DNA from: Owenia fusiformis
Lineage: Eukaryota > Annelida > Polychaeta > Sabellida > Oweniidae
Direction: 5' to 3'
Length of the DNA stretch: 64,000 nucleotides
Assembly (NCBI GenBank): GCA_903813345.2
Contig: CAIIXF020000006.1
Coordinates: 12,280,348 to 12,344,347 of the forward strand
The notes beneath the pieces were generated by a model. That model saw nothing but the letters and a program-made list of their open reading frames with translations, was not told the DNA's origin and did not search any database. Made by a program: the position numbers and the translations under genes. Positions 46,851 to 57,769 of this stretch are shown in pieces (positions within the stretch are counted from its first letter, which is position 1; the number at the start of each line of letters is the position of its first letter).

Positions 46851-47677
46851 AGTCCCCGTATAAAGTTTAAACCACTTTGACTTATATTGTAGTCTTACCC
46901 AATGTTATCAAAGTGTGATATGTGAAACTTTTTTTTTAATTTCAAAAAGTGGTTTTTGATAGACTTTTTGTTCCAAAATTTGTGAACTTATTTAAAACTA
47001 ACTTTTAGAGGTCACCTATATCTTTTAATTAGCCACAATTCATACCAATGCATATAGCATTCATCCTTGCATGTTTTTTGCCGAAAATATTTAAAAAATC
47101 GGTTCATAAATAAGCGAAAAATGAACTTATCAGTGCAAGAAAATGGTTCCGAGAAAAATGCATTTTAAAATTTTAGTTCTCATTGAAACCAATGGTACAA
47201 TGATATCTAAAACATAATATATTTTTCCTTTTAACCTAATAAGACAATCAACATTGATTGATTATTGAAGTCAAGCATATTGAGAAAAGATTGACATCGA
47301 AAAAAAAATTTCATTTTTTTCAAAAAGTTTTTGCTACCTTAGTGACATCACTAATGTTTCAAAATATTTTTGATATGCTAAAACATTGAAATGGTTCATT
47401 AAATATGGCATTTTATTATTGAAATAGTGTGCCCTTTGTTCAATCTGTGCATTGGTGTTAAAAAGATATTTTTTTGAAATGCATTAAGAAATATTTGATG
47501 ATTAAAAAATTTCTACTTTTTTTAAAAAATTGCGGGAAATTTGAATATTTCAGAAATGAAATGCTCATAACTTTTTTTCCCAAAATTTCTTTTTCAAAAA
47601 TCTCTAAAATAACTTTTTAAGTCATGACAAATAGTAAATGAATGATAAAAAATATTTTCAAACTTTAGACGGGGACT
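46851..47677. mobile_element. 827-bp TIR element with TTAA duplication
   Basis: AGTCCCCGTATAAAGTTT at the left and AAACTTTAGACGGGGACT at the right, with TTAA at 46847-46850 and 47678-47681. The interior is extremely AT-rich, with many A/T runs and no gene. Confidence 0.82.
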
Positions 47678-47792
47678 TTAAACAAAACATTTAACCCAGT
47701 CTGCAGTCGGCTTAGCTTATGAGTGACTGAACATCATTGAATAGTTGAGATTCTATATGTAAAACCTTTTTAATAAATCAATAAAATACTCT

Positions 47793-47870
47793 TTTTACGA
47801 TTTAAGAAAATTATTGTTTACTGTTTTTGCTAGTGTTTGTGAGCACAATACTTAGCTTAGATAGTGAATC
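47793..47870. repeat. Second copy of the 45355-45450 segment
   Basis: Same orientation, slightly shorter. The duplicates bracket a region containing the TTAA element. Confidence 0.65.
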
Positions 47871-48285
47871 AAAGTTGATTATGTGAAACCTGGTTTTCTC
47901 AAATAAGATTGGAATCAAAATTGGAACGGCGGTTATGAAATTATGGGGACAAAGTAGTAATTCAACATATGTGATTAACAACAAGCAACACTTTCTTGTT
48001 GTTTGATATCTGAGAGAATAATGGCACGTGGCAAAATGTGCACTATTATTTGTTTCGCCTCTATCGACCGACATAATTTGAGCAATGAAAGACTTGTATT
48101 AGATTTATTTATTGAAAATTAGATTTTTTCAACCCTTTCATCTTGGATCTATATATACTATTCGATAGTTCAAGAAATTGTGCTTGAATTCAGATTCTTT
48201 TCGGGGTGTAGCTCCCAATCGCATTCTTGTGATTTCGCGATATTCGAAAGACCGAGAGCTACGACTAGTAGTTGGGCTACTCTAA

Positions 48286-48710
48286 CTAACCCCCCTATCA
48301 CACCAAACTAGTTTTCAACCGTTCTTTTTTGTCCTACGAAAAAGCCGTAAAACGGGTTAAATCTGGCTGAAGTAATCTCATTCGCAGTTCGTTCAGATCG
48401 CACCATGTCGGTATGCACACGAATTGCAATCGATATCCGATTGCACAACGCCGTGCAACGCGTCTCTAGTAAGGATTGGCGTACTGCAATTACGTTCCTG
48501 GTCTAGTAGGTCATCTCGTTTGAAGTACATTGTCAGACGATCTGATAACAGAACGCCCAATTGTCGCCATCGAATTTTGAATTGATTCAAAATTCTCAAT
48601 CACCTTCTCCGTCCGGGCAAGTCCATGAAGTTCGTAAAAAGACTATTGAACGTTAAAACCAGTTCAGCAACGTTTTAAAGAACGCAGTGACAACTTGTTT
48701 GGTGTGATAG
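48286..48710. mobile_element. CTATCACACC-family TIR element, copy C (single unit)
   Basis: Starts CTAACCCCCCTATCACACC and ends ACTTGTTTGGTGTGATAG. It corresponds to the first unit only of copy A and includes the central GAATTGATTC palindrome (about 48575-48597). Confidence 0.8.
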
Positions 48711-48807
48711 CTATTTTTGATAATTCATTCATTAAGCTACAAACGGTGTACTCACGACTGCCTTAATGCAAACTAGGGTGATAGAAATGACCACCTCTGA
48801 ACTAACC

Positions 48808-48985
48808 TTGTATTCGCGAATGCAACTAACGCCTGTCGGCTACCGGATTAACCTACTTTTTCATGACCAAATCATTTAAATATGAATGGAATATAGGCAG
48901 TTACCATTCATATTTAATGAGTTGCCCATAAAATAGCAGGTTAATCCGGTGGCCGATAGGCTTTAGTTGCATTTGCGAATACAAG
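48808..48985. mobile_element. 178-bp palindromic MITE
   Basis: TTGTATTCGCGAATGCAACT and CGGATTAACCT on the left are mirrored by AGGTTAATCCG and AGTTGCATTTGCGAATACAA on the right. Confidence 0.75.
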
Positions 48986-48999
48986 CTAAGCTCCGTTGG

Positions 49000-49530
49000 A
49001 AAGCTGAAAAGGTCAGCTTTAAGAATCTGACCTCCATTCGAATTTCTAGTGAATGCAAAATTATATATTAACCCTTTCATCCCCAAGGGGTTATTTATTA
49101 ATTTTATGAAAATCAATTTCAAAGTGACAAATTCCCCTATGGCCCAAATGGAATTACTGATTCAATGTCAAATTATACTTTGGAGAACAGTTAAGAGTTT
49201 GAACCAAGATAGGCCGGGAGGGGTCATTAAGTGCAGTGGCCCCATTATGCAACAAAATGCTTCAGAATTTTCGTTTTCGGTCGATATGAGATTTGATATT
49301 TGAAAACAGTGTGTAGTCCCAGAAGCTGAAAGGGTAGGCTTTAAGAATCTAGTCCCCATTCTAATGTTTAGTCAATGCAAAATTAACCCTTTCATCCCCA
49401 AGGGGTCATTTACTAATTTTATGAAAATCAATTTCAAAATGTCAAATACCCCTATGATTAGAATAGATTATTTTTAGGTTTACAATAACTGATCAATATA
49501 CTTTGGAGAATATTTAAGAGTTTGAACCCA
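49000..49530. repeat. Tandem duplication, about 316-bp period
   Basis: AACCCTTTCATCCCCAAGGG occurs at about 49071 and 49387, with TTTATGAAAATCAATTTCAAA and ACTTTGGAGAA in the same order in both copies. Confidence 0.75.
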
Positions 49531-49719
49531 GCTAAAACCATACACTTTCACATACAACCACCCTCCCACCCTCATATAAACCAAGGAGAGAAGCAAAATA
49601 ACACAACTGATCAAGGAGAGTGAAACAAATATATCCTTTATGCAAATAAAGTACATTCTCCTGTTTTATATGAAAAATCAATGAAAAATTATGATGTAAA
49701 AATAAACTTGGCATTGTTT

Positions 49720-49896
49720 TCATGGATCCTTTTTTGCAACACGATATTGGAAAATCGTCATTTCATTTAACTCTTCATTTCCTTCTTGCGGTTGACCAGA
49801 TGTTGTATCGACGAATAAAAATCCAGTGCAATGTTGACTTTGTTTACAGTTTATAGAAGGCGTGAATACAGTCATGTTCGAATCCATATTATCTAA
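49720..49896 (-). other. Exon-like segment with terminal stop
   Basis: Minus strand: TTCTTCATTCCTTAG| acceptor-like tract, then an open frame (SNMTVFTPSINCKQSQ..., ending FQYRVAKKDP and a stop). A related frame with NSSMTVFMPSINCEQSQ is at about 57278-57390 on the plus strand. Shared amino acids with diverged DNA suggest past coding. No family recognised. Confidence 0.35.
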
Positions 49897-50025
49897 GGAA
49901 TGAAGAAGTAACGATAATAACCGAAAACTTAAGATGTACTTTTCAAATTCTTTCAAACCATTGGAAACCAATCCAAATTAAATACGATTTTTACTTTTGA
50001 ATTTCTAACCCTGGGTTCACCCTTT

Positions 50026-50249
50026 TAGACCTCCCGTTGCAATTAGATGCACTGTACTGTGCTGTAACAGCAAGACAAATAGTTCTCAGTGCTTTACAAT
50101 TTTGTCTCACGTGGATTGGAAAATTAAATGTCTGCATTACCAAGAAATACTACTTACATGATAAACTAGCTGTTGGTACATTCTCAGTTTTGGAAAGAGT
50201 TGAGTTTAGATTTGTTGAAAATGAATTGGTACATTGTACAATCAAGTAA
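50026..50249 (+). other. Possible terminal exon, unassigned
   Basis: A pyrimidine tract ending CCCTTTTAG| precedes about 74 open codons (ALYCAVTARQIVLSALQFC, FSVLERVEFRFVENELVHC) and a stop. Composition is protein-like, but I know no matching family. The open frame at 50320-50589 nearby is also unassigned and may be chance. Confidence 0.22.
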
Positions 50250-50599
50250 CATCTCATAAAGTTTGGCTCAAGCACCATAAAATACTTCAATAGCAAGTTC
50301 CAGAGAATGGCCCATTGCTTTGCTTCCCAGAATTAAAAAAGTTCCCGACCTTGGTATTAAGATGGCGCCCACCAAACAGCGAAGTCATTCCTGTAGATAT
50401 GGTTTTGTTGTAGAGAAAGCTGACAGTATCACAGATGGGATTTGGTGGCCCAGTGCTTCCCATCCGATCCATAGTTTATATTTGATATGCGCTGATGAGA
50501 TTGTAGCAGCTAAAAGCAAAAGCTTGCAGGACAGAGTACCACTGTCTGAAGAGGCGATGCCCACCATTCAAACTTATATGTATTTGTGAAATACAAGTT

Positions 50600-51515
50600 C
50601 TGACATTTTTAAATGCCAACTTTTAAGTTGTAAATAGGTTTTGTAATTGTACGATTTAACTTGAATGTCTTCATCTTGTTTTGACTGAATGTGAAGATTT
50701 GATTTGAACACCGGGTGGCTGATTAGATTCGTACAGATTCCTCGTATAGATGCTAAGCTTCGACAACGCTTAAAACTGATTGTCAACTGAGTTAATTATA
50801 ATCAAGACAAGAACGCACCATACAGCACCTATTCATCAAATCTCGGTTCTTGAATCTTTATCTAAGCTCCATTGTACTTCTTTATAATTTGTCTTAGTGT
50901 TTAACGTTCCTTAGTGACTACTTCATGATTCATAGACTATGCATGTTGCTTCTTTCATTTTGTGATGTCTTTTCACCCAGATATCAAAATAAAAAATAAT
51001 ACAATAAAGTTCCCGGGTTGTTAATCGTAAAATCTGGAGCTGCAAACTCCGAAAGCAGAGCTCTAGATTGAGTCGGTTGTCCGGGTGGTTGTCACAAAAA
51101 AGACTACTGCATAGTTTGATAGATATTTATTTGGGTAAGGTTTTATCACCCTGTACTGTTCTTTCTTACTTAAAAAGTAATGATGTCTTGACCCCAGTGT
51201 TCGGAGGATGTCGAAGTGCATATACTTTTCTGATTTATCTTTTACTGGACCTTTTTCAGTTGCTTAGATACCATCGATGTTTGTTTTTTATTTTCGTCGA
51301 TATCATGCCATATACCCAGATCAGCTTTAGATTCATGGTAGGCCAAACTAGAAATATTATGTTATGATAATATACAACCAAATGCTTGTTTTTTTTATTT
51401 TCCCCAGGTTGTCGTATCATCTTCACTGGGTTGTCAATTCGCAAATAGAAACAAATATTATTTGCAATATCGAGTGACTCTCCATAAAATCAATACCGTC
51501 ATAACACCGTGTCCT
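50600..51515. other. No gene seen
   Basis: Short frames only. Confidence 0.5.
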
Positions 51516-51521
51516 TCATTA

Positions 51522-51890
51522 AAATACGTATTTTATATAACTGTTTTTGTTAACATTTTTTGTTTTTTTAGTGCAATTGTAGTTTTTGCTCCTTTCTACC
51601 AATTCTTGAAAATGAAATAAAATGTCTTTCCGAACCTTGTTGGAACAAAATAGCATATACAACATGTTTTAAGACCTCTCAATATTATAGTTATATAAAG
51701 GAATTTTTGGTTGATTTTAAAAAAGTATTCAAAAAAAAATTAAAAAAATTCCCCCAAAATAGATAAAAATCAAGATAAACCTTTTATTTCATTAACAAGA
51801 TTTTTTTAAATCAACCAAAATTTCCTTTGTACTACAATATTGAGAGACCTAAACATGTTGTGTTTATTTCATTTTGTTCCAATGAGGGAC
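51522..51890. mobile_element. Imperfectly palindromic miniature element, copy 2
   Basis: Matches 7090-7460 almost throughout, including TGTCTTTCCGAACCTTGTTG and AATTTTTGGTTGATTTTAAA. It ends at CCAATGAGGG. Confidence 0.7.
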
Positions 51891-51894
51891 AGTC

Positions 51895-53790
51895 TTATCT
51901 TGACATTCTAGGCAGGTTACCAATATTCCTTAAGTTATTATTCAATTGTATAGTTATATTCTTATTTTTACTTTGTACATTTGCAGCACTAGAGTATAGT
52001 CAACATCCAAAATGACTGCCCTGATCATGTGCTATATATTTTGTTCAACTTCACTTTTACGGTGCTTCACCAGGGCTAAACCACACATTTTATCACTAAA
52101 TTGTGCCCTTGGCAATACTATTTATATTGAGGCATAAATAAGAGTGGCTCGGGCCTGTGGAAGCAATGGAAAAACACAAAAGTACACAATTTTGGCAAAG
52201 AAATTATACATTCTTGGAAATGCCTGAAAACATTTTCTTGGGTCGATTTATTTCAAAGTAAGAATGGAATCAGTGAGTTAACACTATTACCTTCATTATT
52301 TCATAAGCATTTAACACATGTTCACACATTGGATTTATAGCTTTATTTATAGTGACACTGAGTAATAGATTCTTTACTTTCTCAGTCTTCAGTAAGCTTA
52401 TAAGAAATAGTAACATATAGTGCGTGTGCATTCAACATGTTTGGCTGTCGAATCAGCTGGACTATGGTAAAAACACACACATCCGATTTCAAAATACATG
52501 TTAGCCACCCTAAAAACATCAGATCGTGTGGTGATAACACCTGGTTAGACATAGGAAAGAACAATTAGGCCATTTTTATAGAGCCCTCATCGGAAACATT
52601 TACAAAACGGATGCGGTCTGTATCCAATTATTTTCCAACCCATTCTATCACAAATATTCTGCTGGCATGCTTTTTATCAGCAATTCATTTTTTTGACAAA
52701 GCCTTTCATAACATGGGTTTGGTTTTGAGAGATTGTGCATTTTCTGGCTGTCTGAAAAGAAGCAAAATAATCAACTACTTATGTTTAATGCAATGAAATC
52801 CATTAATGACATGGACCGGGCTAATGACAAATTTGGGGGGGGGGGGGTTGTTAACTTTTTTAACCTTTGAGTTGAGTCTTAGATGGAGTCCCAAATGTTG
52901 TAAACGCAAATTATTCCATGTTTATGAGCAATGGTGAATACGTGAGTCTTTTATTGCAAGGCAGAAAAGTATAAAATTTAATGTTTTTTCCATCGACACT
53001 TTCTCATTAGTCGATCAGCATGTAGTCATATACAAACACACAACAGAATTGATAGCATCTCATTTGTATTCTTCATGATAGACTACCTTTTGCAGAAACA
53101 TGCAATGGTACACCATAAAAAGCGTATTTCCGATCCTACGATTACATATCCCGACTTGAAATATTAATATTAAAACTCGAAGATGGAAATCATTAAGTGA
53201 TTGACGTTACTCAATCATTCATTTATTAGATAGACTATGTATGTTACTCAAATGATTGACACATTTTTTACCACGTAATGGATGTCTATAATATTTGAAA
53301 TATCGCATTCATCGACTTGCGTACTTTAAAACGAATAATTGGGTTAATCAGAGGGTGTCAAAATGATCTGATTTAACTTAAATTCATTTGTTCGATCATC
53401 TAATCAAATCAAAACCACGATGATAACATTAGTGCCCTGGGCGATGCTACTATATGTAAGCTAATAGATAAATTGTATTGAGTCTATTCTATTGGTTTTA
53501 TTTCTCCATAGTACTGATCCCCATTGTCATACATCCCACATTGTCATACAGTATATCCTCCGTGTACGCAGGACTACAAATCATCCATTGGATTCCTCCC
53601 AATCCACTGATTAATTTCTTTCCCAATGGATGGTAGTTGACCCCCGTGTTCTGGGGATGAGTGTGACACTTGCATAGATCTCAAAATGATTTTCAGAACT
53701 ATTGTCAATGTTCTTCGTACAAATTGTCACGTGTATAAGTAAAGGAAGGGTTCATTTGTGCAATTACATTTATACCAAAAAACGTATTTA
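51895..53790. other. No gene seen; 13-base G run
   Basis: AT-rich. A homopolymer of 13 G lies at 52835-52847. CATCCATTGGATTCC and CCCAATGGATGG form a loose inverted pair near 53583-53630. Confidence 0.5.
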
Positions 53791-53814
53791 CTGTTACGCG
53801 GTAAGCACGATACA

Positions 53815-54640
53815 AATATATGTCATACTCCACAACGAATATGGCATATTCAATTGTGGTTGCCAGATTCACCTGCGGTATATGGCATAACACTAACCAA
53901 TGAGAACGCGATACGGAAGTACGCAATTGTCAATTACATCAATTCAAAGAACGTGCTATAAAGTCTATAAATTATTATGATGATTACTGAATCAACATCT
54001 TAGTACATTGAATATATTAACTAATACAATTAAATAAAACATACGCCAGTACGGTACCTGTATTGTTTGATGTTGTTTTGTGTATGTGTTACACGCAAAA
54101 ACACTCTTCAAGGGAAACATTATGACGCATAAATAAACGAACCTACGTTCGTGAAGCTTTAATAAGTGACTTTTATAATCAAATCAACAGTGTTTACAAA
54201 AGCCAGATAAAAACTTAAAAAACACGAGTATTTATATATTGTTGTATTGGCAATCACGATTTACACATTTCTGATACTTTCAGGAGTATCATTCAGCAAT
54301 TACACGCAATAAACGTACTTAATCAATCTAGGATTCATTTATATTAGTACTCGAAGCGCTAACTATATTGGTAATCCAGCGTAGTCTTGCATTTAGAATC
54401 GATTCTTTCGACTAATAAAATCGAGGCTTTCTGTATCGCGTTTTCATCTGCGGTATATGGCATATTCCGCAGTTGAGTGTGCCATGTTCCGCAGGAGAGT
54501 ATGCCATATTCCGCAGTGAGTATCTGGTATTCACTGAAATCAATGTATCGTATATTCACTGCGGAATATGCCATACTCACCTGCGGAAAATGCCATATAC
54601 CGCAGGTGAGTATGGCATATTCACCCGTATCACAAATACC
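53815..54640. repeat. Cluster of ATATGCCATACTC/CCGCAG repeats in both orientations
   Basis: Short units of the type ATGGCATATTCCGCAG occur about every 25 bp on one strand at 54450-54520 and on the other at 54560-54625, with related text at 53838-53885. Text around GAACGCGATACGGAAG (53904) is inverted at CTGTATCGCGTTTTC (54432). The whole looks like a decayed element with palindromic ends. Confidence 0.6.
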
Positions 54641-54814
54641 GCACAACCATCAGAATATATCATATTCTGTGTAACATTTACGATAGAATTCTATGACAAG
54701 TGCCTCTTGAAATATGTGATTACGCTGTGAAAACAATATCTAAAGGAAGATTTTAATCAAAATCAACTAACACTCAAAACCTTACCTAAAACATAAAAAG
54801 CTGATACCTGAATT

Positions 54815-54870
54815 TGGTAAGGCGGAGAATGCTCACTTCTCGCGGCCAAGCTAGGTTCGAATCCCGGTTC
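54815..54870 (+). other. tRNA-like internal promoter remnant
   Basis: A perfect B-box-like GGTTCGAATCC lies at 54854-54864, and a near A-box TGGTAAGGCGG at 54815-54825, 39 bp upstream, which is slightly close. The T-arm pairs 4 of 5, but I cannot fold a full cloverleaf. This is likely a tRNA-derived SINE piece or pseudogene. Confidence 0.3.
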
Positions 54871-55197
54871 GAACAATATCTGTTTTGTTGTGCTATTATT
54901 CTGCACTAGAAATACCGTTTTAACGATGTCATTTCAATATATAGGCATTCCAAATCTTGAATTTGTAAAAACAAAAATATGTCATAATATTAAGTTTTAC
55001 ATAAGATCAGCCTACCTTAATGAGATATTTTGTCGAAGTGAAACCATTTAAATTGAGTCGAGGGTTCAACAAATCGAGTCATTACTATTGTCTGCACGGC
55101 GTAATTCATTTCAATATTTGCTTTTCTTTTATATTATGTTTATGACAAGAAAGAACAGGGGAAAAAATTAGAATTTTGCAAATATCTCAAAATGATA

Positions 55198-55935
55198 TAT
55201 ATAGATTATCCTATATGAGGTTCAGGATATTGGGATTATCCCGAGGCCAATATAATATATTTGCTTGGAGCGGGACGTAAAGCTATATCTGCCCGCTGAT
55301 GAAAATATAAGTTTTTACAAACTGGCTTTATGTACCTGTAACACGTCCAAGTATGGGATAAATAGATTTATCCCATACTTGGACGTGTTATAGGTACATA
55401 AAGCCGGTTTGTAAAAACTTATATTTTCATCAGCGGGCAGATATAGCTTTACGCCCCGCTCAGAGCGGGCAGATATAGTATATCTGCCCGCTACGTCATA
55501 ATCGCCGCTCGCATATTTGTTCATAATTTGTAACGTTCGCGTAATGACTTTTAAAGACGATGGAGAAAACATAGACAATCGGGATCTGTTTGATGGTTTA
55601 AAAAAAGGGAAGGAGTATCCACTTAATCAATCAAAAATTCGAGAAAATAAATCTGGGAATATTTGAGAGAACAGGAAAATCCGCCGACGGCCAAGAAAAC
55701 AAAACTGGACATGAATATTCTAAAATATTTCCACGATTGAACAATGTGAACCAGATGACCAAGATTGGTATGGGATAAACATATTATCCTATAGTCGGTT
55801 CGGGATATTGGGATTATCCCTTGGCCAATATAATACATTTTCCCTCGGGACCTGCGGCCCTCGGGCAAATATATTATATTGGCCTCGGGATAATCCCAAT
55901 ATCCTGAACCTCATATAGGATAATCTCTATATACG
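55198..55935. mobile_element. GCGGGCAGATAT-family element with outer TIRs and internal hairpin
   Basis: The outer arms of about 70 bp (TCCTATATGAGGTTCAGGAT and its complement near 55905-55925) enclose three structures. First is a 66-bp-arm perfect hairpin (about 55297-55436, ACACGTCCAAGTATGGGATA and complement). Second are GAGCGGGCAGATATAG hairpins (55430-55495). Third is a coding-like block at 55550-55745, with NRDLFDGLKKGKEYPLNQSK followed in another frame by EQENPPTAKKTKLDMNILKY, FHD and a stop. A split reverse copy is at 39850-41165. The coding-like block is shared by both copies. No known family. Confidence 0.68.
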
Positions 55936-56760
55936 CAACGCTTATATTCTTTGATGTAAGACGTTACTGTTATCATGAAATTCAAGTCGACATGAGAGAA
56001 GATAATTTGCTAAAACTAGAAACTTAGCTTGGAGCTTTGTTTTCCGTTGATTGTAATTTCCACACCAGAGCAGATGTTAAATGGCTTTTAAGATAGCGAT
56101 GAATATAATGAACGAATGTTTTGGTAAGATGTCGAAATCGAATTTTAGGAATTATAGTTTCTAATTGGCACCACCCCAGGGACAGAGGATCTTATCAAAA
56201 ATATGAGTTTATTAACAAAGTTTTAATTGAAAATGATTCGAATTAAAAATGTAACATTTTGCCTGTCTCCTTTCTTTTGCAACGCTATCTACCTTATAAT
56301 CGATTTATTGGAGTTTTCATTTTCTGAATAAGTACAAATGAAAATAATCACACTTTGTTGATCATAACAAATTCATAGTATCAACACTTCTAGCTTCTTA
56401 AGATAGATGGCTCTGGTGGTTCTGATATGATATTCTCAATAACGAATGTTTATTTCTCATTTGACATACTCATGTTTTGTCATGTCCCCAAGGAACTTTG
56501 ATCATATTTGATTCAAGCACAACAGTTATTTTCCAGATATTGTAATGCCAGAGGCTCATTCTTGTCCCTTTAATATAAAGCATAACAAACGGAGAATGAC
56601 TTATCTCAAAGTGCCTGATCTGTGCTGAACTAACATATGACAAGTAATCCTTCACTTTGATTAATAATGGGTCATTTCTGAGATCAATCGCTTAATGGGA
56701 TGAGACCTTTGATTCGATTTTTTCGATATATTTATCAATGTTATACCACGCTCATTTGAT
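55936..56760. other. No gene seen
   Basis: AT-rich interval with short frames only. Confidence 0.5.
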
Positions 56761-56768
56761 ATACGTTA

Positions 56769-56911
56769 TGCCTGGGTCACATTTGCTCCGATCCATCGGC
56801 CGGCGCCCAGCCGATTTCCGAGTGTTTTGCTCAAAATTGTATTCGATTTTGAACAAAATACTCAATTTGCCGGGCGCCGTCGTGAAAATCGGAGCAAATG
56901 TGACCGAGGCA
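56769..56911. mobile_element. 143-bp Harbinger-like MITE, TTA duplication
   Basis: Ends TGCCTGGGTCACATTTGCTC and its complement ...GTGACCGAGGCA, with TTA at 56766-56768 and 56912-56914. The interior has CGGCCGGCGCCC and an AT palindrome. Same family as 15806-17407. Confidence 0.87.
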
Positions 56912-57266
56912 TTACTAGCGACTTCAAATATATTGAGAAATTGCAATTGGAAAAGCAGTTATTTTACCCAATAAGTTATGATTGGGAAACGCTTGTGGCA
57001 AAAGACCAATTGCAAAGACGTAGGTAACGTACACTCGCTCAAATGAGATTTCGGGAGACTAAGTTCATTCCCCGCTAGATTGATCAAATTTAATCTAACG
57101 ATACTGTCTACCAGTTTTCAAAAAGGCAAGAACCTTTCGATTCCTGCTTAGCAAATAGGTTCTTTCCTCAACTTGAATAACGTGGAAATGCAGTTACATT
57201 TTTTAAAAAGAACCTACGTGTGTCTGTAATAATTTCATCCCCGGGGATTACTGTCCCCCTCTCAAT

Positions 57267-57390
57267 TCACTTTTCCAGGGAACTAATTACAATTCGAGCA
57301 TGACTGTATTCATGCCTTCTATAAACTGTGAACAAAGTCAATGCTTCAGCTGGGTTATATTCGAGATCAATTCCCCGGCTCTGTACTAAG
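57267..57390 (+). other. Exon-like segment related to 49720-49896
   Basis: CTCAATTCACTTTTCCAG| acceptor-like, then GTNYNSSMTVFMPSINCEQ and WVIFEINSPALY before a TAA. The first 48 nt are about 90% identical to the minus-strand frame at 49.9 kb. Beyond that only the protein pattern is weakly alike. Confidence 0.33.
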
Positions 57391-57459
57391 TGTTTCGTTC
57401 AGTGCACTCATTGGTCAGTTTAGGCCGTTCCGTTTTTCGCACCCCCCTCTCGTCTACAA

Positions 57460-57530
57460 AATTCAAAATGGCAGGGAGAAATTGTCCGGAGCCAAAATCA
57501 GCCAAACGCTCAACCGGAAGTAGAAATGAA
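57460..57530. promoter_or_regulatory. YY1-like and ETS-like motif pair, possible TATA-less promoter
   Basis: AAAATGGC at about 57465-57472 (YY1-like) and ACCGGAAGT at about 57514-57522 (ETS-like) lie 40-50 bp apart in a locally less AT-rich stretch. The ATGGC also opens a 26-codon frame. No downstream gene was identified in the window, so this is only a candidate. Confidence 0.22.
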
Positions 57531-57601
57531 AAAAAGTGGAAATGAACATCGAAATTGACGATTTTGCAATATTCTGGTGAGTTTTCATGTTCGAATTGTA
57601 A

Positions 57602-57765
57602 TATAGATCTCAGAGCAGGGCTACTAGTTTCGAATAAACCCCTTAGGTCTAGGCACAAAAGCTTTCGAACCCCTCACTCCCTTCGGTCGTTCAGGGTACA
57701 GAAAAAGTTTGTGCCAAGACCCTGCGGGGTGTATTCGAAACTAGTAGCCCTGCTCTTCGGTCTAT
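57602..57765. mobile_element. Palindromic MITE
   Basis: AGAGCAGGGCTACTAGTTTC (57612) is mirrored by GAAACTAGTAGCCCTGCTCT (ending 57756). Inside, CTTCGGTCGTTCAGGGTAC and TTGTGCCAAGACCCTGCGGG continue the inverted pattern. Confidence 0.82.
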
Positions 57766-57769
57766 AATT

